Positions 25,613 through 35,354 are shown, counted from the stretch's first letter. The stretch is DNA of 64,000 nt from JAGRMG01 sp047975215 (GCA_047975215.1 JBKEDD010000042.1:1-64000); one strand, 5' to 3'. The notes: generated from the letters alone by a model not told the origin. Program-made: numbers and translations.

Positions 25613-26095
25613 ATGGGCTTTGTCAAACTCGACCGGCGCGATATCGCCATCCTGTCGGTGCTGGGCACCGAGGGGCGGATCTCCAAGACCGCGCTGGCCG
25701 GGCGCGTCGGGCTGGGCGCAAGCGCCTGCTGGGACAGGCTGCAACGGCTTGAGGATGCCGGGGTCGTCACCGGCTATCGCGCCGAAGTGGCGCTGCGGCG
25801 CATCGCGCCCCATGTCACCGTGTTCGTGCAGGTCGAACTGGGCAGCCACCGCGCCGAGGCGTTTCGCATCTTCGAGGCCGCGATCGGTCTGCATGACGAG
25901 ATCGTCGGCGCCTGGGCGCTGGGCGGCGGGTTCGACTACCTGTTGCAGGTGGTCACGCGCGATATCGACAGCTATCAGCGGCTGATGGATGCCCTTCTCG
26001 AACAGAAGGTGGGGCTGGCGCGGTATTTCAGCTATGTCGTGACCAAGCCGGTGAAATCGGGGCCCCTGCCGCTTGGGCTGCTGCTGGAGGAATAG
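25613..26095 (+). CDS. doeX: Lrp/AsnC-family regulator DoeX
   Basis: A transcription regulator of 160 residues. The N-terminal winged helix reads LDRRDIAILSVLGTEGRISKTALA (in parts: RDIAILSVL, GRISKTALAGRVGL, CWDRLQRLEDAG) and the C-terminal RAM/AsnC ligand domain contains ALGGGFDYLLQVV. It is the DoeX-type regulator found beside doeA/doeB in ectoine-degrading Proteobacteria; such regulators respond to diaminobutyrate-type intermediates (published for relatives). The start at 25613 gives an N-terminus of MGFVKLDRRD. It is divergent from doeA-doeB with a 214-base gap. Confidence 0.9.
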   Translation: MGFVKLDRRDIAILSVLGTEGRISKTALAGRVGLGASACWDRLQRLEDAGVVTGYRAEVALRRIAPHVTVFVQVELGSHRAEAFRIFEAAIGLHDEIVGAWALGGGFDYLLQVVTRDIDSYQRLMDALLEQKVGLARYFSYVVTKPVKSGPLPLGLLLEE

Positions 26096-26265
26096 GGGCG
26101 GGCGCAGATCGAAACGCTTTGCGCTGTGTCGGGAAAACGGATCGTGGTGCCATCCGGTCCCGGAAATCCGCCGCGCATTTGTGCGCATTTCCGAGGTTTT
26201 GCCGCCGCGCCTCGCGTTAGGGATCAGGTAGCCGACAGCCGAGAACCCGACGAAAGGCCCGGACC

Positions 26266-27750
26266 ATGTTGCAGGCAGACAGCAGACCCGTCCGCGGGTT
26301 TCCCGATCTCGAATGCCCCGAACTCGCCCGGGGCTTTGCCTATGTCGGCGGCGCCTGGGTCGCGGGTGCGCGCCGGGCCAGCCTGAGCGTGACCGATCCG
26401 GCCACCGGCGCCACGCTCGGCGAGGTTACCCGCCTCGACGCCGCCGACGCTGTCGCGGCGCTCGAGGCCGCGCATGGCGCCTGGGGGGCATGGGCCGCCA
26501 TGCTGCCCCAGGATCGCGGCGCGATCCTGCGCCGCTGGTTCGAACTGATGCGTGAGCATCGCGAGGATCTGGCCCGCATCATGACCGCCGAACAGGGCAA
26601 GCCGATTTCGGAAGCGCGCGGCGAGATCGACTATGCCGCGTCCTTTCTGGAGTTCTACGCCGAAGAGGCGCGGCGCCCGAATATCGAAGGCATCACCTCG
26701 CACCTGCCCGATGCCGAGGTCGAGCTGTGGCGCGAACCGGTGGGGGTGGCGGCACTGGTCACGCCGTGGAACTTTCCGTCGGCGATGCTGACCCGCAAGG
26801 CCGGGGCGGCGCTGGCGGCGGGCTGCACCGTGCTGGCGCATCCGGCCTCGCAAACTCCGTATTCGGCGCTGGCGCTGGCCGAACTGGGCGAACGTGCCGG
26901 CCTGCCCGCGGGGGTGTTCAATGTGGTGACGGGCAATGCGTCGGAAATCGTTGGTGCCTGGATGGGCGACGCCCGCGTGCGCGCGGTGTCCTTCACCGGT
27001 TCGACACCGGTCGGCCGGATGCTCTACGCCCGGGGCGCGGACACGATCAAGCGGCTGGTGCTGGAACTGGGCGGGCACGCGCCGTTCCTGGTATTCGGGG
27101 ATGCTGACATGGATCGGGCGGTGGAGGAGGCGATCAAGGCGAAATTCGCCACCTCGGGGCAGGATTGCCTGGGCGCCAACAGGTTCCTGGTTGCGCGCGA
27201 GGTTCATGACGGGTTCTGCGCCCGCTTTGCCCGGGCCGCGGCGGCGCTGAGCGTGGGTGCGGGCGCGGACGATCCCGATATCGGGCCGCTGATGAACGAA
27301 GGCGCCGTGGCCAAGCAGGAAGACCATGTAAGGGATGCGCTGGATCGCGGCGCGCGGCTTCTGTACGGCGGCGCGCGTCACGAGGCCGGGCCGCTGTTCT
27401 ACCAGCCCACGGTTCTGGCCGATGTTCCGTGGGATGCCAGGATCATGCACGAGGAAACCTTCGGACCGGTCGCGGCCATCGCCGCGTTCGATACCGAGGA
27501 TGAGGCCATAACGCGCGCCAACGACACCGAATACGGGCTGGTGGCCTATCTGCACACGCAGGATCCGCGCCGCATCTACCGCGCCAGCCGCGCGTTGCGC
27601 TTTGGCATGGTGGCGGTAAACCGTACCAAGGTGACGGGGGCGCCGATCCCGTTCGGCGGCATGAAACAGTCGGGTCTGGGGCGCGAAGGCTCGCGGCTGG
27701 GGCTGGAGGCATTCACCGAAGTCAAGTACGTCTGCCGCGACTGGGCCTGA
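26266..27750 (+). CDS. doeC: Aldehyde dehydrogenase DoeC (aspartate-semialdehyde dehydrogenase of ectoine degradation)
   Basis: NAD(P)-dependent dehydrogenase of 494 residues predicted to oxidise L-aspartate 4-semialdehyde to aspartate, the last step of ectoine breakdown. The conserved active-site elements are present: VTPWNFPSAM near 165, FTGSTPVG near 243, catalytic Glu in LELGGHAPF near 265 and catalytic Cys in SGQDCLGANR near 300. By sequence alone it could be a succinate-semialdehyde dehydrogenase; the doe context decides. It follows doeX by 170 bases and precedes doeD. Confidence 0.87.
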   Translation: MLQADSRPVRGFPDLECPELARGFAYVGGAWVAGARRASLSVTDPATGATLGEVTRLDAADAVAALEAAHGAWGAWAAMLPQDRGAILRRWFELMREHREDLARIMTAEQGKPISEARGEIDYAASFLEFYAEEARRPNIEGITSHLPDAEVELWREPVGVAALVTPWNFPSAMLTRKAGAALAAGCTVLAHPASQTPYSALALAELGERAGLPAGVFNVVTGNASEIVGAWMGDARVRAVSFTGSTPVGRMLYARGADTIKRLVLELGGHAPFLVFGDADMDRAVEEAIKAKFATSGQDCLGANRFLVAREVHDGFCARFARAAAALSVGAGADDPDIGPLMNEGAVAKQEDHVRDALDRGARLLYGGARHEAGPLFYQPTVLADVPWDARIMHEETFGPVAAIAAFDTEDEAITRANDTEYGLVAYLHTQDPRRIYRASRALRFGMVAVNRTKVTGAPIPFGGMKQSGLGREGSRLGLEAFTEVKYVCRDWA

Positions 27751-27770
27751 GCGATAGGCAGGGCGGGAAT

Positions 27771-27788
27771 AATCTCGCCGAGATTTTT
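27771..27788. terminator. Palindrome with T run between doeC and doeD (terminator or operator)
   Basis: AATCTCGCCGAGATT followed by TTT forms a 6-7 base stem with a very short loop and a trailing T run. This could be a weak intrinsic terminator or attenuator separating doeC from doeD, or a symmetric regulator site in the 126-base gap. Confidence 0.4.
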
Positions 27789-27876
27789 CGTCCGGGACTT
27801 GTTGTCAATTCCTGGACCGCCGGAACAGAGCGAAGGCGGGGCCGATGGGCCGGACCGCCGCAGGAAAGGAAAGAAC

Positions 27877-29247
27877 ATGCGCAAGAACGACATGCTGGAA
27901 CAATGGGATCGCGAGAATTTCTTTCATCCCTCGACGCATTTGGCGGAATTTGCCCGTGGCAACGCCCCGCACCGGGTGATCGCGGGTGCCGAGGGGTGTC
28001 ATATCACCGACCGCGAGGGAATGCGGCTGCTGGACGGGTTCGCCGGGCTCTACTGCGTAAACGTGGGCTACGGGCGCAGCGAGATCGCCGAGGCGATTGC
28101 CGAGCAGGCGCGCGAACTGGCCTATTATCACGCCTATGTCGGCCATGGCACCGAGGCGTCGATCACCCTTGCCAGGATGATTCTGGAGCGCGCGCCCAAG
28201 GGCATGAGCAAGGTCTATTTCGGGCTGTCGGGGTCGGATGCCAACGAAACCAACGTCAAGCTGGTCTGGTATTACAACAATATCCTCGGGCGCCCCGAAA
28301 AGAAGAAGATCATCAGCCGCTGGCGCGGCTATCACGGCTCGGGGCTCGTCACCGGTTCGCTGACCGGGCTCGAGCTGTTTCATCGCAAGTTCGACCTGCC
28401 GCTGGCGCAGGTGATCCATACCGATGCGCCCTATTATTATCGTCGCGACGATGCCGGCATGAGCGAAGAGGCATTCACCGCGCATCTGGCGGGCGAACTG
28501 GAGGCGCTGATCGCGCGCGAGGGCGCGGATACGATCGCCGCCTTCATCGGCGAGCCCGTGCTGGGCACGGGGGGCATCGTGCCGCCGCCGGCCGGCTACT
28601 GGACGGCGATCCAGGAGGTGCTGGCGCGTCATGACATCCTGCTGATCGCCGACGAGGTGGTGACCGGCTTCGGGCGGCTGGGCAGCATGTTCGGGTCGGA
28701 TCACTACGGGATCAGGCCCGATCTCATCACCATCGCCAAGGGACTGACCAGTGCCTATGCGCCGCTGTCGGGTTCGATCGTGGGCGAGAGGATGTGGAAG
28801 GTGCTGGAGCAGGGCACCGACGAGAACGGGCCGATCGGTCACGGCTGGACCTATTCGGCGCATCCCGTCGGCGCGGCGGCCGGGGTCGCGAACCTCAGGC
28901 TGCTTGACGATCTGGACCTGATCGCCAATGCCGCAAAGACGGGCGCCTATCTGAACGCACAGATGCGGGCCGCGCTGGAAGATCACGCCAATGTCGGCGA
29001 GGTGCGCGGCGAAGGGATGCTCTGTGCCGTCGAACTGGTCGAGGACCGGGACGGGCGCGCGTTTTTCGATCCGGCGCGAAAGGTGGGGGCGCAGGTCTCG
29101 GCGGCGATGGCCGAACGAGGGGTGATTGCGCGGGCGATGCCGCAGGGCGACATCATCGGCTTCGCGCCGCCGTTCTGTCTTACGCGGGCCGAGGCCGATA
29201 CCTTGGTGGCGACGACGGTGGAGGCATTGCGGGCGGTTCTGGGCTGA
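27877..29247 (+). CDS. doeD: Class III aminotransferase DoeD (diaminobutyrate transaminase)
   Basis: PLP-dependent aminotransferase of 456 residues predicted to convert L-2,4-diaminobutyrate to aspartate 4-semialdehyde for DoeC. Motifs are GLSGSDANETN near 113, the PLP-Asp in LLIADEVVTGFGRLG near 254-268 and the Schiff-base Lys in ITIAKGLTSAYAPL near 284. The start at 27877 follows AAAGGA; the longer frame adds a non-conserved tail. It is similar to omega-amino acid:pyruvate transaminases, so the exact amine substrate rests on the doe context. Confidence 0.87.
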   Translation: MRKNDMLEQWDRENFFHPSTHLAEFARGNAPHRVIAGAEGCHITDREGMRLLDGFAGLYCVNVGYGRSEIAEAIAEQARELAYYHAYVGHGTEASITLARMILERAPKGMSKVYFGLSGSDANETNVKLVWYYNNILGRPEKKKIISRWRGYHGSGLVTGSLTGLELFHRKFDLPLAQVIHTDAPYYYRRDDAGMSEEAFTAHLAGELEALIAREGADTIAAFIGEPVLGTGGIVPPPAGYWTAIQEVLARHDILLIADEVVTGFGRLGSMFGSDHYGIRPDLITIAKGLTSAYAPLSGSIVGERMWKVLEQGTDENGPIGHGWTYSAHPVGAAAGVANLRLLDDLDLIANAAKTGAYLNAQMRAALEDHANVGEVRGEGMLCAVELVEDRDGRAFFDPARKVGAQVSAAMAERGVIARAMPQGDIIGFAPPFCLTRAEADTLVATTVEALRAVLG

Positions 29248-29276
29248 GCGCGGCGGCGGCTTGCATTTATAAGTAA

Positions 29277-29291
29277 CACATATTATATGTG
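29277..29291. promoter_or_regulatory. Perfect palindrome in the marR promoter, likely MarR operator
   Basis: CACATATTATATGTG is a 15-base perfect palindrome (7-base arms around a central T) in an unusually AT-rich stretch 27 bases before the marR ATG. MarR proteins typically bind such 15-20 base palindromes overlapping their own promoter, so this is the best candidate for autoregulation of the efflux operon. Confidence 0.65.
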
Positions 29292-29317
29292 ATGCTTAGT
29301 TATTGCGGAGCCGTGCC

Positions 29318-29788
29318 ATGCAATCGCCCATCGACGCTGACACCACGTCGTTTCTGATCCTCGATATCGCGCGCCTGCTGCGCGCCGAGTTCGAGCGGCG
29401 GGTTTGCGATGCCGCCCTTGGCGTGACGCCGGGTGAGGCGCGCACACTGGCGGCCGTGGCAAGGGCCGGACCGCTGCGCCAGCACGACCTGGCCGACCTG
29501 ACCGGGCTTGGTGCGATGAGCGTCACGGCCTTTCTGGACCGGCTGGAAAAGGCCGGTCTGATCCTGCGCGAGGCCGATCCCGGCGACCGCCGGGCCAAGC
29601 TTGTGCGCGTGACCGCGGATGCCGCGCCCTTGCTGGCACAGCTTAGGCGTATCGGCGACGAGGTGCGCGCGATCACCCGTGGCGATATTCCGGCCGAGGA
29701 CTGGGACCGTTTCCGCGACCTGCTGAAAGTGGCTCGCGACAACCATTTGGAGGCCCGCCGGGATCAGCGCGCAACGGGTGCCGCATGA
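29318..29788 (+). CDS. MarR-family transcriptional regulator
   Basis: A winged-helix regulator of 156 residues. The DNA-binding core reads GPLRQHDLADLTGL, SVTAFLDRLEKAGLI and the wing EADPGDRRAKLVRVT. The start at 29318 is preceded by GGAG; a TTG 15 bases upstream is less likely. It overlaps the MFS pump gene by ATGA and heads a four-gene efflux operon, which it probably represses. Confidence 0.9.
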   Translation: MQSPIDADTTSFLILDIARLLRAEFERRVCDAALGVTPGEARTLAAVARAGPLRQHDLADLTGLGAMSVTAFLDRLEKAGLILREADPGDRRAKLVRVTADAAPLLAQLRRIGDEVRAITRGDIPAEDWDRFRDLLKVARDNHLEARRDQRATGAA

Positions 29789-31068
29789 GCGTGGCCGACA
29801 TGAACGGCGTGCCACGCCCTCGCATGTCCGCCCGCCGTGTCAGCCTGATCGGCGCGCTGTTCATCGCCACGGGGCCGATCGCGATGGCGCTTTATACCCC
29901 GGCGATGACCGAGGTGGTGTCTGCCTTCGACACTTCCAACGGCATGGTCAAGCTGACGCTGACGCTGTATTTCGCGGGGTTCGCGACCGCCCAGCTGATC
30001 GCCGGGCCGCTGTCGGACGCGCTGGGGCGGCGGCCGGTGATCGTCGCCTTCATGGCGATATTCGTCGCTGCCAGCCTGCTGGCGCTGATCGCGCCCAACA
30101 TCGAGACGCTAATGTCTGCTCGGTTCGTTCAGGGCGTTGGCGCCAGTGCCGGGGTGGCGATCTCGCGCGCCGTGGTGCGCGACCTGTTCGAGGGCGACGA
30201 GTCCTCGCGCATCATGAACCTGATGGGGATCATCCTGGCCGTGGCGCCCGCACTGTCCCCGACGCTTGGGGGCCTGATCGTGACTCATGCCGGCTGGCGG
30301 GCGGTGTTTGCCGTCATGACGCTGTTCGGGGCGGTGGTGATCGCGGTGACGCTGTTGGGCCTGCGCGAGACCGTGACGCCCGACCGCAGCCGCCTGAACC
30401 TGCGCGCCCTGGGGCGGTCCTATGTCACGCTGGCCACCAACCGGCATTTCGTCACCACCACGCTGACCATCGCCGGGGCGATCGGCGCGATCTATGCGCA
30501 GGCGACTATCCTGCCTTTCATCCTGATGCAGCGGTTGGGTCTGAGCCCGACCGCGTTCGGGATAGGGATGCTGATGCAATCGGGAAGCTTTCTTGCCGGG
30601 TCGCTGGCCTTCCGCCAGTTGATGAAACGTCGCAGCGCCTACCGGCTGGTGACGCCCGGGCTGGTGTTCATCGCCCTCGGCAGCGTCGCGATGCTGACGC
30701 TGCTGACGGGTGAGACCAGCTTCCTTCGGGTGATGGGTCCGGTGGCGGTCTATACGTTCGGTATCGCTTTCGTGATGCCGGCGATGACCACCGCCGCGCT
30801 GGCGCCGTTCCCGCGCATCGCTGGCGCGGCGTCGTCGCTGATGGGATTTGCGCAGATGGGGGCCGGGCTTCTGGTTGGGACGCTGGCGGCGCTGTTCGCC
30901 GACCCGGTGGTTGCGCTGGCGGTACTGATCCCGATAATGGGCACGCTGGCCTGTCTGTCCTATGTCGTTTACCGCACGCATCCGCACCTGGCCGAGCCCG
31001 AACCGCGGCGCGGTGCCATCAGCGGCCCGCCCGCCGGCCGCTCCATGATGCCCACGGACACCGATTGA
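29785..31068 (+). CDS. Bcr/CflA-type MFS drug efflux transporter
   Basis: A 12-helix major-facilitator transporter of 427 residues. Family signatures include YTPAMTEV near residue 34, the motif A-like GPLSDALGRRPVI near 73-85 and ARFVQGVGASAGVAISRAVVRD (in part) near 110-130. Bcr/CflA pumps export drugs such as bicyclomycin or chloramphenicol, but the substrate here is unknown. It is translationally coupled to marR upstream. The RND adaptor gene starts 54 bases later. Confidence 0.88.
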   Translation: MSVADMNGVPRPRMSARRVSLIGALFIATGPIAMALYTPAMTEVVSAFDTSNGMVKLTLTLYFAGFATAQLIAGPLSDALGRRPVIVAFMAIFVAASLLALIAPNIETLMSARFVQGVGASAGVAISRAVVRDLFEGDESSRIMNLMGIILAVAPALSPTLGGLIVTHAGWRAVFAVMTLFGAVVIAVTLLGLRETVTPDRSRLNLRALGRSYVTLATNRHFVTTTLTIAGAIGAIYAQATILPFILMQRLGLSPTAFGIGMLMQSGSFLAGSLAFRQLMKRRSAYRLVTPGLVFIALGSVAMLTLLTGETSFLRVMGPVAVYTFGIAFVMPAMTTAALAPFPRIAGAASSLMGFAQMGAGLLVGTLAALFADPVVALAVLIPIMGTLACLSYVVYRTHPHLAEPEPRRGAISGPPAGRSMMPTDTD

Positions 31069-31122
31069 CCGCCAAGTTCAGCGGTGCATGATGCCGCGAC
31101 GACGACAGGAAAGCCCCGAGCC

Positions 31123-32262
31123 ATGAAAAAGCGCATATTCATCGTTGTTGTTCTGCTGGCGGCACTGGCCGCCGGAATCGTCGGTTTCGACCGGTTCCGC
31201 GGCCGGATGATTTCGGACTTCTTTGCCAACCGGCAGATCCTGCCGGTTACGGCGCCGGTCTATGAGGTCAAGCCGCTGGACTGGACGCCGGTGGTGTCCG
31301 CCATCGGCACCGTCGATGCGGCGAATGGCGTCGAACTGACGGTCGAGGCGGCCGGCATCATCCGGGATCTGAACTTTGCGGCCAACGATGCGATAAAGAA
31401 GAACACGTTGCTGGTAAGGCTGGACGACGCGGTTCAGGAGGCCGACCTGGAGGCGCAGCGCACCCAGGCGCGGCTGGACCAGCAGGCGCTTGAGCGGACC
31501 CGCGAGTTGCAGGGCCGGGGGATCAGGTCGGGCGTTTCGCTGGACGAGGCCGAGGCGCAGGCCGAAACCTCAAGGGCACAGGTGGCCAAGCTTCAGGCGG
31601 TACTTGAAACCAAGCGCGTCTATGCCCCGTTCGACGGTACCATCGGCATTCCGCGCGTCGATGCGGGCAGCTATGTGGCGCCGGGTACCATCATCGCGAC
31701 CTTGCAGGATCTCGACAGGCTCTATGTCGATTTCAAGGTGCCCGAACAGCAGCTTGGCCTGCTGTCCATCGGTCAGGAGGTGCGGGTCTGGGCCGAGGAT
31801 GGCGCGACCCCCCTGATGGGGCGGATCGCGGGTATCGACCCCAGAATCGACCCCGCCACGCGGCTCGGCCTTGTCCGTGCCAAGGTCGGCGCCACGCAAA
31901 CGGGCGGCGCTGAGACCGAGGACAAGCAGGCACCGCTGATCCCCGGCCAGTTCGTGCAGGTCGCGGCGCAGCTCTCGATGCAGGCCGGCGTTCTGGCGGT
32001 GCCTCAGACCGCCGTCGTCACCAGCCTTTACGGTGACCATGTCTTTGTCGTGCGCCCGGCCAAGGATGATGCGGACAAGCAGGTGGCGCGGCAGGCATTC
32101 GTGACCACCGGGCGCCGGTCCGGCGAGATGGTCGAGATCGTCAAGGGCCTTGAGGCGGGCGACATGGTGGTGATCGCCGGGCAGAACCGCCTGTCCAACG
32201 GCACGCCGGTCATGCCTGACAATTCGGTCGCGCCGCTTGAGGGCGAGGCGGTCGGCGAATGA
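31123..32262 (+). CDS. RND efflux periplasmic adaptor (membrane fusion protein)
   Basis: HlyD/AcrA-type adaptor of 379 residues. It has an N-terminal membrane anchor (KKRIFIVVVLLAALAAG), a lipoyl-like domain (VEAAGIIRDLNFAANDAIKK), an alpha hairpin (residues ~95-150) and the second lipoyl half VYAPFDGTIGIPRVDAGSYV. The ATG at 31123 is preferred over a GTG at 31084. The stop overlaps the RND pump start by ATGA. No outer-membrane channel gene is present, so the pump must borrow one. Confidence 0.9.
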   Translation: MKKRIFIVVVLLAALAAGIVGFDRFRGRMISDFFANRQILPVTAPVYEVKPLDWTPVVSAIGTVDAANGVELTVEAAGIIRDLNFAANDAIKKNTLLVRLDDAVQEADLEAQRTQARLDQQALERTRELQGRGIRSGVSLDEAEAQAETSRAQVAKLQAVLETKRVYAPFDGTIGIPRVDAGSYVAPGTIIATLQDLDRLYVDFKVPEQQLGLLSIGQEVRVWAEDGATPLMGRIAGIDPRIDPATRLGLVRAKVGATQTGGAETEDKQAPLIPGQFVQVAAQLSMQAGVLAVPQTAVVTSLYGDHVFVVRPAKDDADKQVARQAFVTTGRRSGEMVEIVKGLEAGDMVVIAGQNRLSNGTPVMPDNSVAPLEGEAVGE

Positions 32263-35200
32263 GCGTTTCGGACATCTTCATCCGCCGTCCGGTGCTGTCC
32301 ACGGTGCTGGGCGCGCTGATCCTGCTTCTGGGGTTTCAGGGCCTGTTCGACCTTCCGGTGCGCGAGTACCCGGAAGTCGAGGAAACGGTGATCACCGTCA
32401 CCACCGTCTATCCCGGCGCCAGCGCCGAACTGATCCAGGGCTTTATCAGCGCGCCAATCTCAAGCGCCGTCTCGACGACCGAGAACATCGACTATGTCAG
32501 CGCCACCAGCCGGCCCTCGGCCAGCGTCGTGACCGTGCGAATGAAGCTGGGCGCCAACCCGGACGTTGCCCTGACCGAAGTCATGTCCAAGGTCCAGCAG
32601 GTGCGCGGGCGGCTGCCGCAGGATGCCGAGGATCCGACCATCGTCAAGGGTACCGGGAGCAGTTTTGCCACCATGTACCTGGCGATGCAGAACCCGAACA
32701 TGACATCCGAACAACTGACCGAATATATCGACCGGGTGATCCGCCCGCGCATGTCCACCATCGAGGGGGTGGCCGAGATTCAGATCATGGGCGGGTCGGA
32801 ATATTCCATGCGGGTCTGGGTCGATCCGGTGAAACTGGCGTCGCGCGGGGTCACGGCGGGCGAACTGATGGCGGCGATCAACGCCTCGAACTTCCTGGCC
32901 GCGCCGGGCCGGACGGAAAACCTCTATGTCGCCTATCCGGTCTCGCTCCGTTCGACCTTGCAGACGCCCGAGGCGTTCGGGGCACTGCCGCTCAGATCGA
33001 CGGGCGACGGCGTGGTCCGGCTGCGCGATGTGGCGCGGGTGGAACTGGCCGCCGCCAGCACCGACACCATCGTCAACTTCAACGGCCAGCGCGGCGTATT
33101 CGTCGCCGTGTTCCCGACGCCCTCGGCAAACCCTCTGAGCACCGCCAGCGCCGTGATGGAGGAATTGCCGGCGATCCGCGACGGCCTGCCCGAGGGCATG
33201 ACGCTGACGCTGATATATGACGCCACCGAGGCGATCAGCGCCTCGATCGACGAGGTGTTCAAGACCATCGCCGAGGCGGTCGGCATCGTGGTGCTGGTGA
33301 TCCTGCTGTTTCTGGGCTCTCTGCGCTCGGTCCTGATGCCTATCGTCACCATCCCGCTGTCGCTGATCGGGGTTGGCTTCGTGCTGTTCATGCTGGGCTA
33401 TTCGATCAACCTGCTGACGCTGCTGGCTATGGTGCTGGCCATCGGTCTGGTGGTCGACGACGCCATCGTCGTGGTGGAGAACATCCACCGCCATATCGAG
33501 GACGGGATGAGCCCGAAACAGGCGGCGTTCCGGGGCATGTCCGAGATCACCGGCCCGGTGATCGCCATGACCATCACCCTGGCGGCGGTGTTCACACCGC
33601 TTCTGTTCACCGGCGGGCTGACCGGCGCGCTGTTTTCCGAGTTTGCCATGACGCTGGCCGGCGCGGTGGTGATTTCGGGCATAGTGGCGCTGACCATCAC
33701 GCCGATGATGTCCGCCCGGCTGCTCAGGAAGGGTGGGCACAGCCGGTTCCAGAAGGTGGTGGACAGCGGCTTTGAGCGGCTGGCGGGCTGGTACGAACGG
33801 CGCGTGCGCTCGTCGCTGGATTACCGGCCGGTCACGTTGCTGCTGGTGGCCGGGCTGGCCGGGCTGACGGGGTTCATGTTCCTGCACACGTCAAGCGAAC
33901 TGGCCCCGGAGGAGGATCGCGGGGCGCTGTTTTCCATCGTCAACGCGCCCAGCTATGCCACGGTCGAGTATTCCCAGCTCTATTCTGAGCAGATGCGCGC
34001 GCTGACCAGGGATATCCCCGAGCTCGAGGCGAATTTCTCCATCGTCGGCATGGGCGGGCAGACCAATTCGGCCATCGCGCTCTGGGCGTTCAAGGACTGG
34101 TCCGAGCGCGACCGCTCGCAAAAGCAGTTGCAGACCGATATCCAGAACCGGCTGGCGACGGTTTCGGGCGTGGAGCCGCTGGTGTTCGCGCCGCCCTCGC
34201 TGCCGGGCGCGGGCGGCGGGTTGCCGATCTCGGTGGTGATCCAGTCGACGGGCAGCCCCGACCGGGTGGCCGAGGTCAGCGAGGAAATCAAGCGCAGGGC
34301 CGAGGCCACGGGGCAATTCATCGTCGTGCAGAATTCGCTTTCGTTCGACCAGCAGCAGGTGGTGGTGACGATCGACCGCGACCGCGCCGCGGCGCTGAAC
34401 CTGTCGGTGCGCGATATTGCCAGCACGCTGGGCCTGCTGGTGAGCGAAGGTGCCATCGCGCAGTTTGACCGCGAAAGCAACAGCTATGACATCATCGTGC
34501 AGGTGCCCCGGCGGTTCCGCAACAACCCCGAGATGCTGGGCGAGTTCTTCGTGCGCTCGGTCAGCGGCGACATGGTGCCGCTGTCGGCGGTCGTGAACAT
34601 CTCGACCGACGTGACCGCCACCGCCATCGAACAGTTCGACCAGCTCAATTCCTCGACCGTTTCGGCGCTGCCGATGCCCGGCGTGACCACCGGCACGGGG
34701 TTGCAGACCATCGTCGATATCGCCCGCGAGGAATTGCGCGACGGGTTCTTCATCGACTATACCGGCCAGTCGCGCCTTGAGGTCGAGGAGGGCAACACCA
34801 TCGCCATCGCCTTCGCCCTGGCGCTGACGGTGATCTATCTGGTTCTGGCCGCCCAGTTCGAAAGCTTCCGCGATCCCTTCGTCATCATGATGACGGTGCC
34901 GCTGTCGATGTTCGGGGCGATGGTGCCGCTGTTCTTCGGGCTTTCGACGCTCAACATCTATACCCAGGTCGGGCTGATCACGCTGATCGGGCTGATTACG
35001 AAGCATGGTATCCTGATGGTCGAATTCGCCAACCAGCAGCGCCGCGAACACGGGCTGGACCGGGCCGCGGCGATCACCGCGGCGGCCCGGACCCGGCTGC
35101 GCCCGATCCTGATGACCACGGCGGCGATGGGTCTGGGGGTGGTGCCGCTGATCCTGGCCAGCGGTGCCGGGGCGGCGGCGCGGTTCTCGATGGGCCTGGT

Positions 35201-35330
35201 GATCTTCTCGGGTATCATGGTGGGCACGCTGTTCACCCTGTTCGTGGTGCCGATGTTCTATACCTATATCGCACGCCGCGACCTGGCGGCCGAAACCGAC
35301 GACGACCGCCCGCCGGCCGCGGCGCGCTGA
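32259..35330 (+). CDS. RND-family multidrug efflux pump (HAE1 type)
   Basis: Inner-membrane proton-driven pump of 1023 residues, the standard AcrB/MexB-like length. The N-terminus is SVSDIFIRRPVLSTVLGALI. Family landmarks include the TM4 proton-relay motif AIGLVVDDAIVVVENIHRH near 394-412 with two adjacent Asp, and LITLIGLITKHGILMVEFAN near 905-924. The downstream neighbour is a TRAP gene cluster, so the efflux operon ends here, followed by a stem-loop. Confidence 0.93.
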   Translation: MSVSDIFIRRPVLSTVLGALILLLGFQGLFDLPVREYPEVEETVITVTTVYPGASAELIQGFISAPISSAVSTTENIDYVSATSRPSASVVTVRMKLGANPDVALTEVMSKVQQVRGRLPQDAEDPTIVKGTGSSFATMYLAMQNPNMTSEQLTEYIDRVIRPRMSTIEGVAEIQIMGGSEYSMRVWVDPVKLASRGVTAGELMAAINASNFLAAPGRTENLYVAYPVSLRSTLQTPEAFGALPLRSTGDGVVRLRDVARVELAAASTDTIVNFNGQRGVFVAVFPTPSANPLSTASAVMEELPAIRDGLPEGMTLTLIYDATEAISASIDEVFKTIAEAVGIVVLVILLFLGSLRSVLMPIVTIPLSLIGVGFVLFMLGYSINLLTLLAMVLAIGLVVDDAIVVVENIHRHIEDGMSPKQAAFRGMSEITGPVIAMTITLAAVFTPLLFTGGLTGALFSEFAMTLAGAVVISGIVALTITPMMSARLLRKGGHSRFQKVVDSGFERLAGWYERRVRSSLDYRPVTLLLVAGLAGLTGFMFLHTSSELAPEEDRGALFSIVNAPSYATVEYSQLYSEQMRALTRDIPELEANFSIVGMGGQTNSAIALWAFKDWSERDRSQKQLQTDIQNRLATVSGVEPLVFAPPSLPGAGGGLPISVVIQSTGSPDRVAEVSEEIKRRAEATGQFIVVQNSLSFDQQQVVVTIDRDRAAALNLSVRDIASTLGLLVSEGAIAQFDRESNSYDIIVQVPRRFRNNPEMLGEFFVRSVSGDMVPLSAVVNISTDVTATAIEQFDQLNSSTVSALPMPGVTTGTGLQTIVDIAREELRDGFFIDYTGQSRLEVEEGNTIAIAFALALTVIYLVLAAQFESFRDPFVIMMTVPLSMFGAMVPLFFGLSTLNIYTQVGLITLIGLITKHGILMVEFANQQRREHGLDRAAAITAAARTRLRPILMTTAAMGLGVVPLILASGAGAAARFSMGLVIFSGIMVGTLFTLFVVPMFYTYIARRDLAAETDDDRPPAAAR

Positions 35331-35331
35331 A

Positions 35332-35354
35332 CGCGCCCGGCCGTCAGGGGCGCG
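35332..35354 (+). terminator. Stem-loop after the RND pump gene
   Basis: CGCGCCC (35332-35338) and GGGCGCG (35348-35354) form a 7-base GC stem with a 9-base loop directly after the stop codon. No T run follows, so termination efficiency is uncertain. Confidence 0.4.
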
